Translations under genes and position numbers: made by a program
Source of the DNA: an uncultured Bacteroidota bacterium
GTDB lineage: Bacteria; Bacteroidota; Bacteroidia; Flavobacteriales; Flavobacteriaceae
Assembly: GCA_902618245.1 (NCBI GenBank)
Contig: CACMZR010000002.1
Coordinates: forward strand, 1 to 64,000
Direction of reading: 5' to 3'
DNA: 64,000 nucleotides
In this document: piece by piece, positions 8,728 through 17,346 of the stretch
Layout of the letters: every line of letters starts with the position of its first letter
Position numbering within the stretch: the first letter of the stretch is position 1
The notes under the pieces: generated by a model
Seen by the model: only the letters and a program-made list of their open reading frames with translations
The model's database searches: none
Told to the model about the DNA's origin: nothing

Positions 8728-10659
8728 CTAATAAAAATATCTTTTAAATGCTTCCATAGCGGCATAATCAGCAAGCCCTAAAGATTTATAATCTTTTGCA
8801 GTGTTAGAATTACGTTCCTCTGCACGTACCCAAAATTCACGATGGTCATCTCCTTTAAACATGACACCATCTTTTTGAGACTGATGGTAAAATATGGCTT
8901 TTCTTTTTCTCAAAACTTGATCTGGACTCATGGGAACAGCCATTTCAATTTCGTGGATGTCCCATTCATGCCAAGCACCTCTATATAACCAAACCCAACA
9001 ATCATCCATAAACTTCTTTGTTTTGAGAAGTTTTAATGATTCAAAAATAATATTTAGACAAACTCTATGAGTTCCATGTGGATCTGAAAGATCTCCAGCA
9101 GCATATATTTGGTGGGGTTTTATAGATTCAATTAAGGAAATTGTCTCATCAATATCTTTTTTTGAGAAAGGATTTTTTTTAATAGTACCCGTTTCATAAA
9201 AAGAAAGGCTCATGAAATGTACCTGACTATCAGGTATTCCAATATATCTAGTAGCTGCAAGTGATTCATGCTTCCTAATACTGGCTTTTAAATCACATAT
9301 TGATTTAGGAGCAGGTTTTTGAGTATTGATACTTTGAATAGCATTTTTTAAATCACTTACTGTTTTAGGGTTATCAGCCCCCATAATATCACTATTGACT
9401 TCTATAAATTTTAAAGCATCTTGATCAGATACAGCTATATTCCCTGAGGTTTGATAAGCTACGTGAACCTCATGGCCTTGTGAGACCAATCGATCAAAAG
9501 TTCCTCCCATTGATATCACATCATCATCAGGATGAGGACTAAAAATAATAACTCTTTTTTTGCTAGGATCCTTTCTTTCTGGACGATTGGAATCGTCTGC
9601 ATTAGGTTTACCGCCAGGCCAACCTGTTATAGTATGCTGCAAGCGATTAAACATTTCTATATTCAAATCATATGATGAACCGTATTGGGCCAACAAATCA
9701 GACATTCCATTTTGGTTATAATCTTCATCTGTTAATTTCAATATTGATTTTTTTGTTTTTTTACAGAGCCAAGCAATTGCTTTGAAACGATTTTCATTAT
9801 TCCAATCTAGATTATTCACTAGCCACGGCGATTTAATTCTTGTTAATTCAGATGCAGCTTCATTATCTAAAATCAAAGTTGTATTCTTGTGGTTTTGTAA
9901 ATATGTAGTGGGAATTTTATCTGATATTTCTCCTTCAACTGCTTTTTGTATTATTTCAGCCTTATAACTCCCCCATGCCATTAAAATAATTTTTTTAGCA
10001 TCTAGAATTGATTTTACACCCATGGTTATCGCTTTTCTCGGAACGTTTTCAATTCCTTTAAAAGAAGAGCTAGCATCAAAACGTGTTAAATGATGTAGTG
10101 TAATAGTTCGAGTTTGAGAATTCAAATGTGACCCTGGCTCATTAAAACCTATATGACCAGTTCTCCCAATACCTAAAATTTGAAGGTCAATTCCTCCTAG
10201 CTTTTTAATTTTCTTTTCATAGGAAATACAATGAGACCGAAGACTTTTTTGATCAATCTCCCCATTTGGAATGTTAATGTTTTCTGGCTTTATATCAATA
10301 TAATTGAAAAGATTATCATGCATAAAGAAATAATAACTTTGATTACTATCTTTTGATATGGGATAATATTCATCAAGATTGAAAGTAATTACATTTTGAA
10401 AACTTAATCCATCCTCTTTATGCATTCTGATCAATTCTTTGTAGATACTTAGTGGGCTTGAACCAGTTGCAAGACCTAGAACACATTTTTCATTTTTTCT
10501 CTGTTTTTCTAGAATTAAATTGGCAATATAATTTGCTATAACCACTGAGCCCTTTGCAGAACTATCTAGAATAACACTATGAAGTTTTTCGTAACGAGTT
10601 TCCTCAAAACTACCTGGAGTCTTATAATCAAGTATCTTTATTTTTTCTTGATCAACCAT
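8728..10659 (-). CDS. nagB: Glucosamine-6-phosphate deaminase fused to a PIG-L/LmbE deacetylase-like domain
   Basis: 643 aa two-domain protein. Residues 20-280 are a NagB deaminase, which converts glucosamine-6-phosphate to fructose-6-phosphate and ammonia: phosphate loop GLATGSS (62-68), NLDEYY (94-99) and GIGRTGHIGFNEPGS (163-177). Residues from about 370 form a PIG-L/LmbE domain with the zinc motif SPHPDDD and the distal GDLSDPHGTHR. LmbE domains usually remove N-acetyl groups from GlcNAc derivatives, so the fusion could join deacetylation to deamination; that coupling is inference. This long form is known in Bacteroidota. It is probably monocistronic. Confidence 0.9.
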   Translation of the reverse strand: MVDQEKIKILDYKTPGSFEETRYEKLHSVILDSSAKGSVVIANYIANLILEKQRKNEKCVLGLATGSSPLSIYKELIRMHKEDGLSFQNVITFNLDEYYPISKDSNQSYYFFMHDNLFNYIDIKPENINIPNGEIDQKSLRSHCISYEKKIKKLGGIDLQILGIGRTGHIGFNEPGSHLNSQTRTITLHHLTRFDASSSFKGIENVPRKAITMGVKSILDAKKIILMAWGSYKAEIIQKAVEGEISDKIPTTYLQNHKNTTLILDNEAASELTRIKSPWLVNNLDWNNENRFKAIAWLCKKTKKSILKLTDEDYNQNGMSDLLAQYGSSYDLNIEMFNRLQHTITGWPGGKPNADDSNRPERKDPSKKRVIIFSPHPDDDVISMGGTFDRLVSQGHEVHVAYQTSGNIAVSDQDALKFIEVNSDIMGADNPKTVSDLKNAIQSINTQKPAPKSICDLKASIRKHESLAATRYIGIPDSQVHFMSLSFYETGTIKKNPFSKKDIDETISLIESIKPHQIYAAGDLSDPHGTHRVCLNIIFESLKLLKTKKFMDDCWVWLYRGAWHEWDIHEIEMAVPMSPDQVLRKRKAIFYHQSQKDGVMFKGDDHREFWVRAEERNSNTAKDYKSLGLADYAAMEAFKRYFY

Positions 10660-10678
10660 AAAAAAATTATTGCAAGTT

Positions 10679-10686
10679 CAAATTTA
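10679..10686 (-). promoter_or_regulatory. Putative -7 element TAAATTTG for nagB
   Basis: Plus-strand CAAATTTA reads TAAATTTG on the minus strand, matching TAnnTTTG, 20 bases before the nagB ATG. No clear -33 partner. Confidence 0.42.
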
Positions 10687-10767
10687 AGGTTTATGTTCGG
10701 TAAGAACTTTTATATTTCATTTTTTTTTAATTCATTAAATTAAATAATATATGTAGTGGCATCTCTT

Positions 10768-11499
10768 CTACCTGTTAAGCACTTTAATATTTTTATTTTC
10801 AATTTCAGAAACTAAAATTAACTCCCCTTTTTCATAAAGTATTGGAAGTGAATCCAAAGGTGTAAATTTTTTTACTGGCCTAAAGTTTGTGTAGTCTTGG
10901 AAAATAAACCCATTATTTTCTCTTATATTTTTTGCCTTACGAAATCTTGTGCCCCCACCATCAGTTAAATAACTATATGCCAAATAGTCTATATATCCAC
11001 TCTTCGGATCTATCCAATAACGAAATTCATCTTGAAAATCTTTCCCACCATCTTTTTCTTGAAATTTTACCTTTAGTGTCCAATAAACTTTATTTGAAAT
11101 AGTTTTTTTACCATTATAATTTGCAATTACTGCTGGGTCATTTAGCGGTCTTGGTAGTTGAAAAAAATACATAACTGAGTTGAGCGAGTTTGAATAAATA
11201 TCCGTTAGACTATCACTAAGTATAAAAGGATTTTCATCTAAATATCGTTTTAGCTTTGAATTTGAAGTCATTATATCTCTAACTAAAACTCCTTTCTTAA
11301 ATGTAGACCTTTGATAAGAAAAAAAATCTGGTTTGCGAGTCAACTTATATCTATAGTCACGAAAATCAAATACAATAGAAAATTTTTTTTGATTCCATCC
11401 ATATACCTGCACTGATTTTTCAATGATTTGTTTTTCTTTTGAGTGTTCAGAATAACAACTTAAGAAAAATATACACAATAAAAAAAATCCGTGTTTCAT
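10768..11499 (-). CDS. Putative lipoprotein, DUF6503-like
   Basis: 243 aa with a lipoprotein signal (FFLSC, Cys15 as lipidation site), so probably anchored in a membrane. The body reads like the DUF6503 family of Flavobacteriia: IIEKSVQVYGW near the N-terminus, VFDFRDYRYKLTRK, and a C-terminal barrel-like series including YWIDPKSGYIDYLAYSY. This fold resembles LolA/LolB-type lipid-binding half barrels, but no function is established. It is divergent from trxB across an 88 base gap. The family call is from memory of the pattern and should be read as likely rather than proven. Confidence 0.65.
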   Translation of the reverse strand: MKHGFFLLCIFFLSCYSEHSKEKQIIEKSVQVYGWNQKKFSIVFDFRDYRYKLTRKPDFFSYQRSTFKKGVLVRDIMTSNSKLKRYLDENPFILSDSLTDIYSNSLNSVMYFFQLPRPLNDPAVIANYNGKKTISNKVYWTLKVKFQEKDGGKDFQDEFRYWIDPKSGYIDYLAYSYLTDGGGTRFRKAKNIRENNGFIFQDYTNFRPVKKFTPLDSLPILYEKGELILVSEIENKNIKVLNR

Positions 11500-11564
11500 A
11501 AAAAACTTTAATAAATTATTAATAAATCTAATAGAAATTGAGAAAACAAATAAAAGATATAATT

Positions 11565-11584
11565 TACTTTTGATTTAAATCAAA
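11565..11584 (+). promoter_or_regulatory. trxB -7 element overlapped by a 16-bp palindrome
   Basis: TACTTTTG (11565-11572) matches TAnnTTTG exactly. It is overlapped by the perfect palindrome TTTGATTTAAATCAAA (11569-11584), which covers the predicted transcription start and ends three bases before the trxB ATG. A TTG at 11538-11540 is a weak -33 candidate with a long 24 base spacer. The placement fits a repressor operator. Confidence 0.5.
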
Positions 11585-11587
11585 TAA

Positions 11588-12529
11588 ATGCAAGTACTTA
11601 AAACTTTAATTATTGGAAGTGGTCCTGCAGGATACACTGCTGCTATTTATGCAGCACGTGCTGACTTAGAGCCAGTAGTTTATACTGGGATGGAGCCTGG
11701 AGGTCAATTAACTACTACAACTGAGGTTGATAATTTTCCTGGATATCCAGAAGGAGTGGATGGGCCAACAATGATGATTCACTTACAAAAGCAAGCCGAG
11801 CGTTTTGGAACAAAAGTCAACAATGGTTTCATCAATAAAGTAGAATTTTCAAAAAATCGCGGAGGAATACACAAAGCATTTACTGAGGACGGGACTGAAA
11901 TTAATACAAAAACTATAATAATAAGCACAGGAGCTTCAGCAAAATATCTTGGAATTCCAAGCGAGCAAAGACTTAGAGGGGGTGGTGTTTCCGCATGTGC
12001 CGTTTGTGACGGATTCTTTTTTAAAGGGCAAGAGGTTGCTATCGTTGGCGGAGGAGATACTGCTGCTGAAGAAGCTACTTACCTAGCAAAGATATGTTCT
12101 AAAGTTACAATGTTAGTTAGAAAAGATAGGATGAGAGCATCCAAAGCAATGCAACACCGAGTTCTAAAAACAGCTAATATTGATTTAAGGTATAATTCAG
12201 AAATTGAAGAAGTTCTAGGCGACCAAGTAGTTGAAGGAGTTCGTATTAAGAATAATAAGACAAATGTAAAGGAAGAAATTTCAGTTTCGGGTTTATTTAT
12301 TGCCATAGGTCACAAACCAAACACTGACCTATTTAGAGGACAAATAGAAATGGATGAATTAGGTTATTTAATTACAAAAAACAAAACTACTCATACAAAT
12401 ATACCAGGTGTTTTTGCTTCGGGAGATGTTCAAGATAAAGAATACCGTCAGGCAGTAACGGCAGCTGGAACAGGATGTATGGCAGCTCTAGATGCTGAAC
12501 GCTATCTACAAAGTGTGAATGATTTATAA
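11588..12529 (+). CDS. trxB: Thioredoxin-disulfide reductase
   Basis: NADPH-dependent flavoenzyme that reduces thioredoxin. 313 aa, the usual length. It shows the FAD-binding IIGSGPAG near the N-terminus, the redox-active CAVC (137-140), the NADPH-binding VGGGDTAAEEA, and the C-terminal FAD motif GVFASGDVQD. Cytoplasmic. It stands alone on the plus strand between a divergent lipoprotein gene and the convergent gldN, with a bidirectional terminator after it. The palindrome directly upstream suggests regulation, perhaps by redox state, though nothing in the sequence names the regulator. Confidence 0.97.
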   Translation: MQVLKTLIIGSGPAGYTAAIYAARADLEPVVYTGMEPGGQLTTTTEVDNFPGYPEGVDGPTMMIHLQKQAERFGTKVNNGFINKVEFSKNRGGIHKAFTEDGTEINTKTIIISTGASAKYLGIPSEQRLRGGGVSACAVCDGFFFKGQEVAIVGGGDTAAEEATYLAKICSKVTMLVRKDRMRASKAMQHRVLKTANIDLRYNSEIEEVLGDQVVEGVRIKNNKTNVKEEISVSGLFIAIGHKPNTDLFRGQIEMDELGYLITKNKTTHTNIPGVFASGDVQDKEYRQAVTAAGTGCMAALDAERYLQSVNDL

Positions 12530-12625
12530 GATTGTCCTATGAATTCCAAGTAACTTTATATCTCAACCTAGAAGTTAAATCTATCTTAAAGGTTATTCAG
12601 ATAATTTTATCTTACATGTAAAATA

Positions 12626-12657
12626 AAAAAGCGCTTTAGTTTCCTAAAACGCTTTTT
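12626..12657. terminator. Bidirectional terminator between trxB and gldN
   Basis: Hairpin AAAAAGCG...CGCTTTTT with a further inner TTTAG/CTAAA pairing around a short loop, flanked by A and T runs on both sides, so it can serve both convergent transcripts. Confidence 0.8.
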
Positions 12658-12673
12658 AAATTTTGTTTTAAAA

Positions 12674-13579
12674 TTAATTATTCCACATATCTTGTTCGAA
12701 ATCTCTTATAACAGATTTTATTCTATCAGACTCTAAAAGTTGACGTAAAGCATCTTCGTAAATATATTCTTTAACCTCTCTATCCTCATAAACGTTTTCT
12801 TCTTTGTAGATTGTTGAGTTAAATCGTCTTGAATTTAGCATCATATCGAAAGTAATAGGTTGGGATGAATTTCTTGTGTTAAAAACTTTGTTTTTATTCA
12901 ACTCTTCCCTAGCATCAGGAAACCAAATCCAAAATAAAGGTACTAATGCATTCGCCATAGCCTCTGGTCCTTCACTTAATGTAGAAACGTCTGGAGCAAC
13001 AGGGGCAATACCTAGCATTCTATATCTTAATTCTCCAAGTCGTTTGTTGAAATACCATGTTCCTTTAATCTTGTACTGAATTACTTTGTCAGATTCGATC
13101 TTATAAATATCGTAATCGTCTTCTGTTACATTTTCTCCAGCATTTTGTTTTGAAATTCCTTCAGGAGAAAGCCTTCTTAATTCGAGTACATCTTGGAGGT
13201 CTTCATATGTAAGTTTATCGTTAAAATAGTCTGTAGAGTAAACTTCAGTAATATTACCTTCGATAATGCCATCCATTAAAACTCTGAATAAAGATTTTCT
13301 GTTACTTGAAAGATAGCCATTATTTATAGTAGGATAATAATAGGGAAAGTTTATTCTTTCATCTAAATCAATAGTTTCCCATATAGTTTTAGACCATAGT
13401 ATGTCTCTATCATCAACATATCCGTATTCGACTGGAGTAACATTTTCTGCATCAATTTGTTGCTCATTCATTTGACCAACTTCTTGGGGTACTTTTGCAT
13501 TCAATAAATTCGATTGTGCACCCAAAGTATTGAAAGACAAGAAAACTAAAAGTAAGGCAAAAAATATTATGTTTTTCAT
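12674..13579 (-). CDS. gldN: Gliding motility/type IX secretion protein GldN
   Basis: 301 aa periplasmic component of the type IX secretion system, forming a ring complex with the lipoprotein GldK at the outer membrane. Signal peptide ends near NTLGAQ. Typical GldN wording includes VEYGYVDDRDILWSKTIWE, LDERINFPYYYPT and a region with PLFWIWFPDAREELN. It is the last gene of gldK-L-M-N, 14 bases after gldM. Needed for secretion of proteins with T9SS C-terminal domains and for gliding in relatives; whether this organism glides cannot be told from this window. Confidence 0.95.
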   Translation of the reverse strand: MKNIIFFALLLVFLSFNTLGAQSNLLNAKVPQEVGQMNEQQIDAENVTPVEYGYVDDRDILWSKTIWETIDLDERINFPYYYPTINNGYLSSNRKSLFRVLMDGIIEGNITEVYSTDYFNDKLTYEDLQDVLELRRLSPEGISKQNAGENVTEDDYDIYKIESDKVIQYKIKGTWYFNKRLGELRYRMLGIAPVAPDVSTLSEGPEAMANALVPLFWIWFPDAREELNKNKVFNTRNSSQPITFDMMLNSRRFNSTIYKEENVYEDREVKEYIYEDALRQLLESDRIKSVIRDFEQDMWNN

Positions 13580-13593
13580 CAGTCTTTTTTGGT

Positions 13594-15171
13594 TTAGTTA
13601 ATTGTAATTGATATAGGAGATGTTTGTTTTAATTTATAACTCGGATTTGTCGGAATTATTACATCTATATCAGAAATAATTACAGTTTGACCATTTTTAA
13701 TTCTACTTAACATTTGTCTTGCCTTAGAATCAAGCCTATTCCCACTGACTACTACACTTGGTTGTCCAGGTGCTCTAAATCTAAATGATTTTGTTTCTAA
13801 GGGTAAATCAAAGTCAAAGTCCTCAAGTCTTGCTTCGACAGTACCTCTTTCTAAACTAGACTTTGGTATTGTAAAGGACCCTGATTGGCCTCTAAAGTAA
13901 CCGGCAGGTTTTGGTATATCTTTAATTCTAAATGTAGATACAGAAGAAACTCTATTACCATCAGGTAGTGTTCCGGAAACATTAATTTTTACTTCTCTCC
14001 CTTTGCCAGGAAAAAGGTTGTATTTACTTCCCCTTACCCTTCTCAAACCAGGAGCAGAGGCTCTTACTTTGCTATCTATGACTCCAGGGATTGATATTGT
14101 AATTGGGTTTTGAACCCCTCTGTAAACTACATTCATCTTATCCGCAGATATGACAGCAGAATTTGGCTTAGAAATAACAGTATATATTTGACTTACTTTT
14201 ATTTTTGATTCTTCGCCGTCATTAAGAAATATTAAATCACCTTCGATGGTGTGGTCCCCAGGATTTCCAGAATTTACGTTTAATTTAATTCCCCCAGGAA
14301 TCAATTCATAATCTTTATCAGTAAGTTTTCTTCCATCTATCTTTAAATCAACTCCATTTGGATTTTGGGCACCCCCTTTTCTACCTAGGATAACACTTCC
14401 ATCAAATTTTTCTCCAGGATAATAAGCTCCTTTTTCAGTTACCAATAAACTAGTATAATTTGATTGATTTACCTTAGACGACATTTTTAGTTCTTTACCC
14501 ATTAGTGTAGTTAATACGTCATGCTCGGTCTGCCTAATGTCGTTCTGCATCATAGTCAATTTTGCTAAAGATGAGATCAATGGGAAACCTTTAAAATTCG
14601 CATCTAACCAGGGCTCGTCAACATCATCTCTATTTTTAATATTATTATTCATATCTCCTGTGAAAAATCGTGCCTCAACCATTTCAATTGATTCAGGATA
14701 TTGGCTTCCAAATACTTGTATAACATGCATTTTGTATTCCTGAATCATTTCAATAAACTTAGATTTTTCATCAGTTGATCCCTCCTTAAACCATATCACA
14801 TCTAAAGTTTCACCTTTATCCATTTGAGCAAATTCTTTAAGATCAGGATCTTTTTCTCTTTGTTTTTCAGTAATACGTTTTTTTAAACCTTCTATTTCAT
14901 TGTAAAAGGCATCAGACTCTTTTTTAATTTGTTCAGCTGTTCTTTTGTGGCCTATCCATTTGCCACCTTTCTCTTCAGCGTTGACAATAATATTCTCCAA
15001 AAGAAGGTTATTACTTTCTAGAACTCTTTCATTAGCATCTGTTATTTTTTCAAACATTTGCCCAAAACCATCTAGAACTTCTTTACTAACGTTTAATGCC
15101 AACATGGTAATGAATACCAAATACATTAAACTAATTAGTTTTTGTCTCGGGGTCTCTTTTGCACCTGCCAT
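13594..15171 (-). CDS. gldM: Gliding motility/type IX secretion motor protein GldM
   Basis: 525 aa inner-membrane protein with one N-terminal transmembrane helix (LISLMYLVFITMLALNVS) and a large periplasmic part that, in solved relatives, forms a dimer of stacked domains spanning the periplasm. The start MAGAKETPRQKLISLMYLV is a GldM hallmark. With GldL it forms the proton-powered rotary motor that drives the type IX machine; the acidic and hydrophobic residues of the helix match the motor role. It is two bases after gldL and 14 before gldN. Confidence 0.96.
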   Translation of the reverse strand: MAGAKETPRQKLISLMYLVFITMLALNVSKEVLDGFGQMFEKITDANERVLESNNLLLENIIVNAEEKGGKWIGHKRTAEQIKKESDAFYNEIEGLKKRITEKQREKDPDLKEFAQMDKGETLDVIWFKEGSTDEKSKFIEMIQEYKMHVIQVFGSQYPESIEMVEARFFTGDMNNNIKNRDDVDEPWLDANFKGFPLISSLAKLTMMQNDIRQTEHDVLTTLMGKELKMSSKVNQSNYTSLLVTEKGAYYPGEKFDGSVILGRKGGAQNPNGVDLKIDGRKLTDKDYELIPGGIKLNVNSGNPGDHTIEGDLIFLNDGEESKIKVSQIYTVISKPNSAVISADKMNVVYRGVQNPITISIPGVIDSKVRASAPGLRRVRGSKYNLFPGKGREVKINVSGTLPDGNRVSSVSTFRIKDIPKPAGYFRGQSGSFTIPKSSLERGTVEARLEDFDFDLPLETKSFRFRAPGQPSVVVSGNRLDSKARQMLSRIKNGQTVIISDIDVIIPTNPSYKLKQTSPISITIN

Positions 15172-15173
15172 TA

Positions 15174-15791
15174 CTAGTTATTTTTTGACATTGCATTTAG
15201 CATTCCACCATAAACATTGTTAAGGGCAGCGAGGTTGGCAGATAAACTTTCCATTTGCTTTCTTAACTGATCCGCATTTTGATTTACGGAAATTTGTTTT
15301 TGATAATTTGCATTTAGTTGCTCTAATTGTGAAGCTGCCTTTGCTAATTCCTGCGAATAGTTTTGAGATGCCGATGCAGCTTCTGAAGCTGGACTAAGTG
15401 CTTTCGCTGAAGATTCAAGGTTTTTAATACTTTTTGCTAATGAATTCATTAAGTTAACATCAAGTTTAGCTTCTGCCATTAAAGCATCAATTTTAGAGGA
15501 AAGACCACCATCTCCTGCGGTGGATGGAGATGCTGAACCAGAACCTTTTAATTTTTTTACAAAATCCTGATGCTCCTCTTTTATTTCACCAGTATTTAAT
15601 GCAGCTACAGTAAAAATAAGTGCTTCTGTGCCAAGTCCTAAACCTAAAACAAGTCCACCTGTTATTGGTCCTATTTCAAGGTGTAAAATTTTAAATAGTG
15701 CACCTATAATTACAACTGCACCTCCAAGTCCAAATAGCATATGCATTGCTACTTTACTTCGTAATCTTTTATTTAAAGCTTTGTCTGTCAT
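15174..15791 (-). CDS. gldL: Gliding motility/type IX secretion motor protein GldL
   Basis: 205 aa inner-membrane partner of GldM. Two transmembrane helices lie near the N-terminus (residues about 17-36 and 40-63) with the conserved glutamate-containing segment KILHLEIGPITGG between and within them, the proposed proton site. The remainder is a cytoplasmic coiled coil rich in Ala, Ser and Gln (SAKALSPASEAASASQNY). Lengths and order agree with flavobacterial GldL. The 53 base gap to gldK contains a CAAATATA that could be a minus-strand -7 element. Confidence 0.95.
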   Translation of the reverse strand: MTDKALNKRLRSKVAMHMLFGLGGAVVIIGALFKILHLEIGPITGGLVLGLGLGTEALIFTVAALNTGEIKEEHQDFVKKLKGSGSASPSTAGDGGLSSKIDALMAEAKLDVNLMNSLAKSIKNLESSAKALSPASEAASASQNYSQELAKAASQLEQLNANYQKQISVNQNADQLRKQMESLSANLAALNNVYGGMLNAMSKNN

Positions 15792-15832
15792 TTTTTGTTG
15801 ATTTATTAATTGAATAAATATAAAGATATATT

Positions 15833-15840
15833 CAAATATA
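15833..15840 (-). promoter_or_regulatory. Possible internal promoter (-7 TATATTTG) before gldL
   Basis: Plus-strand CAAATATA reads TATATTTG on the minus strand, about 42 bases before the gldL start and inside the gldK-gldL gap. No -33 element seen, so read-through from gldK may be the main source of transcript. Confidence 0.3.
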
Positions 15841-15844
15841 TCGT

Positions 15845-17230
15845 TTATTTCATCTTAACTTTTTGAGAACCTAAGTAGTCTTGAACTGTTCTAAAGCCAA
15901 TATAGCTTCTTGATGTATCAGAATATTCGTAATCTCTAGAACTTACTCTCAAAAAATAAGCAACGTCTTTCCAAGACCCTCCTCTTACAACTTTTCTATT
16001 CTCATCATCGAAGGACATATTTGGATTAAGTGTAGCTACATAATCATATGCTTCAGCATTATATGAAGAATTTGTCCACTCTGCCACATTCCCTGCCATA
16101 TTATAAAGATTAAAATCATTAGGAAAATAAGACTTTGCCTCAACTGTGTAGACTGCTTGATCAACAGCATAGTCTCCTCTTAATGGTTTGAAGTTGGCAA
16201 GAAAACACGCACGATCATTTAGCAAATAAGGGGATCCCCAGGGATAAGTCCCAGATGGAATTCCTCCACGAGCAGCATACTCCCACTCGGCTTCATTTGG
16301 CAATCGAAATCTGCTTACGTTAGGCTTCCCTTTTTCTCTTTGGTAGCCGTTTTTGAAATTAGTTCTCCAATTACAAAATGCTACAGCTTGATTCCATGAT
16401 ATCCCTACAACAGGATAATCTTGGTATGCTGGATGAGAAAAATAATCATTATGCATTGGCTCATTGTAAGAGTATGTAAAATCTTTTATCCAAACTGTCG
16501 TGTCAGGATATATTTGAATTTTTTCTTTTTTAATAAAAGGCTTTCTATCAATAAATTGTGTTCTTGTTCTCTTTGACTCAGCAGCAGCACTCTCAGCATC
16601 GAACCATGTGTAAGAATAAACGAGTTTTTCAACATCAATTTTTACTTCACCGTTATACCATAATTCAGGAGGTAAATAAAGTGAATCCATAACTTCTGCA
16701 TAGTTACTATCATAATAATCTTCAGTATCCCAAGCTAAATCAGCATCCCAATTTAGAGCACGGCCTGCATAAATGTCTTCAGACAAGTCATAATAGTTCT
16801 CACGCATATATTTTTGAAATTCGTTCAATTTAGTGGTGTCTGCATCTTTAAAAGCAAACTGACCTATACCGTCCTTATTATCTTCACCTAATTCGAGTTC
16901 ATCAGCTTTTCTTGCAAGCAACGATAAAGCTATAGAATCTTTAACCCAATAAACGAACTGGCGATATTCACTGTTTGTAATTTCAGTTTCATCCATGTAG
17001 AAAGACGGTACAGTAACTGTTTTAGCGGGAGCATTTCGAAGCTGAGCAATATCCTCATCTGATTTACCCATTATATAGGCCCCACCCTCGACAAGCACCA
17101 TACCATAGGGTTTTTCTCCGAACCATTTCTTCTGTTTTACCCCTATTAGTTCACCCCTATTACTAGGAGCGCCACATGATAATATCAATATGGATAGTGT
17201 AAATAAGAATGAAAGCCTCTTAACCAACAT
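15845..17230 (-). CDS. gldK: Gliding motility/type IX secretion lipoprotein GldK
   Basis: 461 aa outer-membrane lipoprotein with lipobox LILSCG (Cys19). The mature protein is an FGE/SUMF1-like fold: GGAYIMGKSDEDIA, SFYMDETEITNSEYRQF, PVVGISWNQAVAFCNWR, FRLPNEAEWEYAARGG, NVAEWTNSSY and VVRGGSWKD are all standard. It binds GldN to form the periplasmic ring of the type IX system. First gene of gldKLMN, following topA and the arginase-like gene on the same strand with a 116 base gap, so it probably has its own promoter, though I see no clean TAnnTTTG there. Confidence 0.96.
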   Translation of the reverse strand: MLVKRLSFLFTLSILILSCGAPSNRGELIGVKQKKWFGEKPYGMVLVEGGAYIMGKSDEDIAQLRNAPAKTVTVPSFYMDETEITNSEYRQFVYWVKDSIALSLLARKADELELGEDNKDGIGQFAFKDADTTKLNEFQKYMRENYYDLSEDIYAGRALNWDADLAWDTEDYYDSNYAEVMDSLYLPPELWYNGEVKIDVEKLVYSYTWFDAESAAAESKRTRTQFIDRKPFIKKEKIQIYPDTTVWIKDFTYSYNEPMHNDYFSHPAYQDYPVVGISWNQAVAFCNWRTNFKNGYQREKGKPNVSRFRLPNEAEWEYAARGGIPSGTYPWGSPYLLNDRACFLANFKPLRGDYAVDQAVYTVEAKSYFPNDFNLYNMAGNVAEWTNSSYNAEAYDYVATLNPNMSFDDENRKVVRGGSWKDVAYFLRVSSRDYEYSDTSRSYIGFRTVQDYLGSQKVKMK

Positions 17231-17346
17231 TATGTTAGGACTGGTTTATGTTTTAATAATATAAAACTAGTTAAATTTTTACTATGGTTTAAATTTCTGT
17301 AATACAACATAATAATACGAAATCTATAGAACATCATTCATCTATT

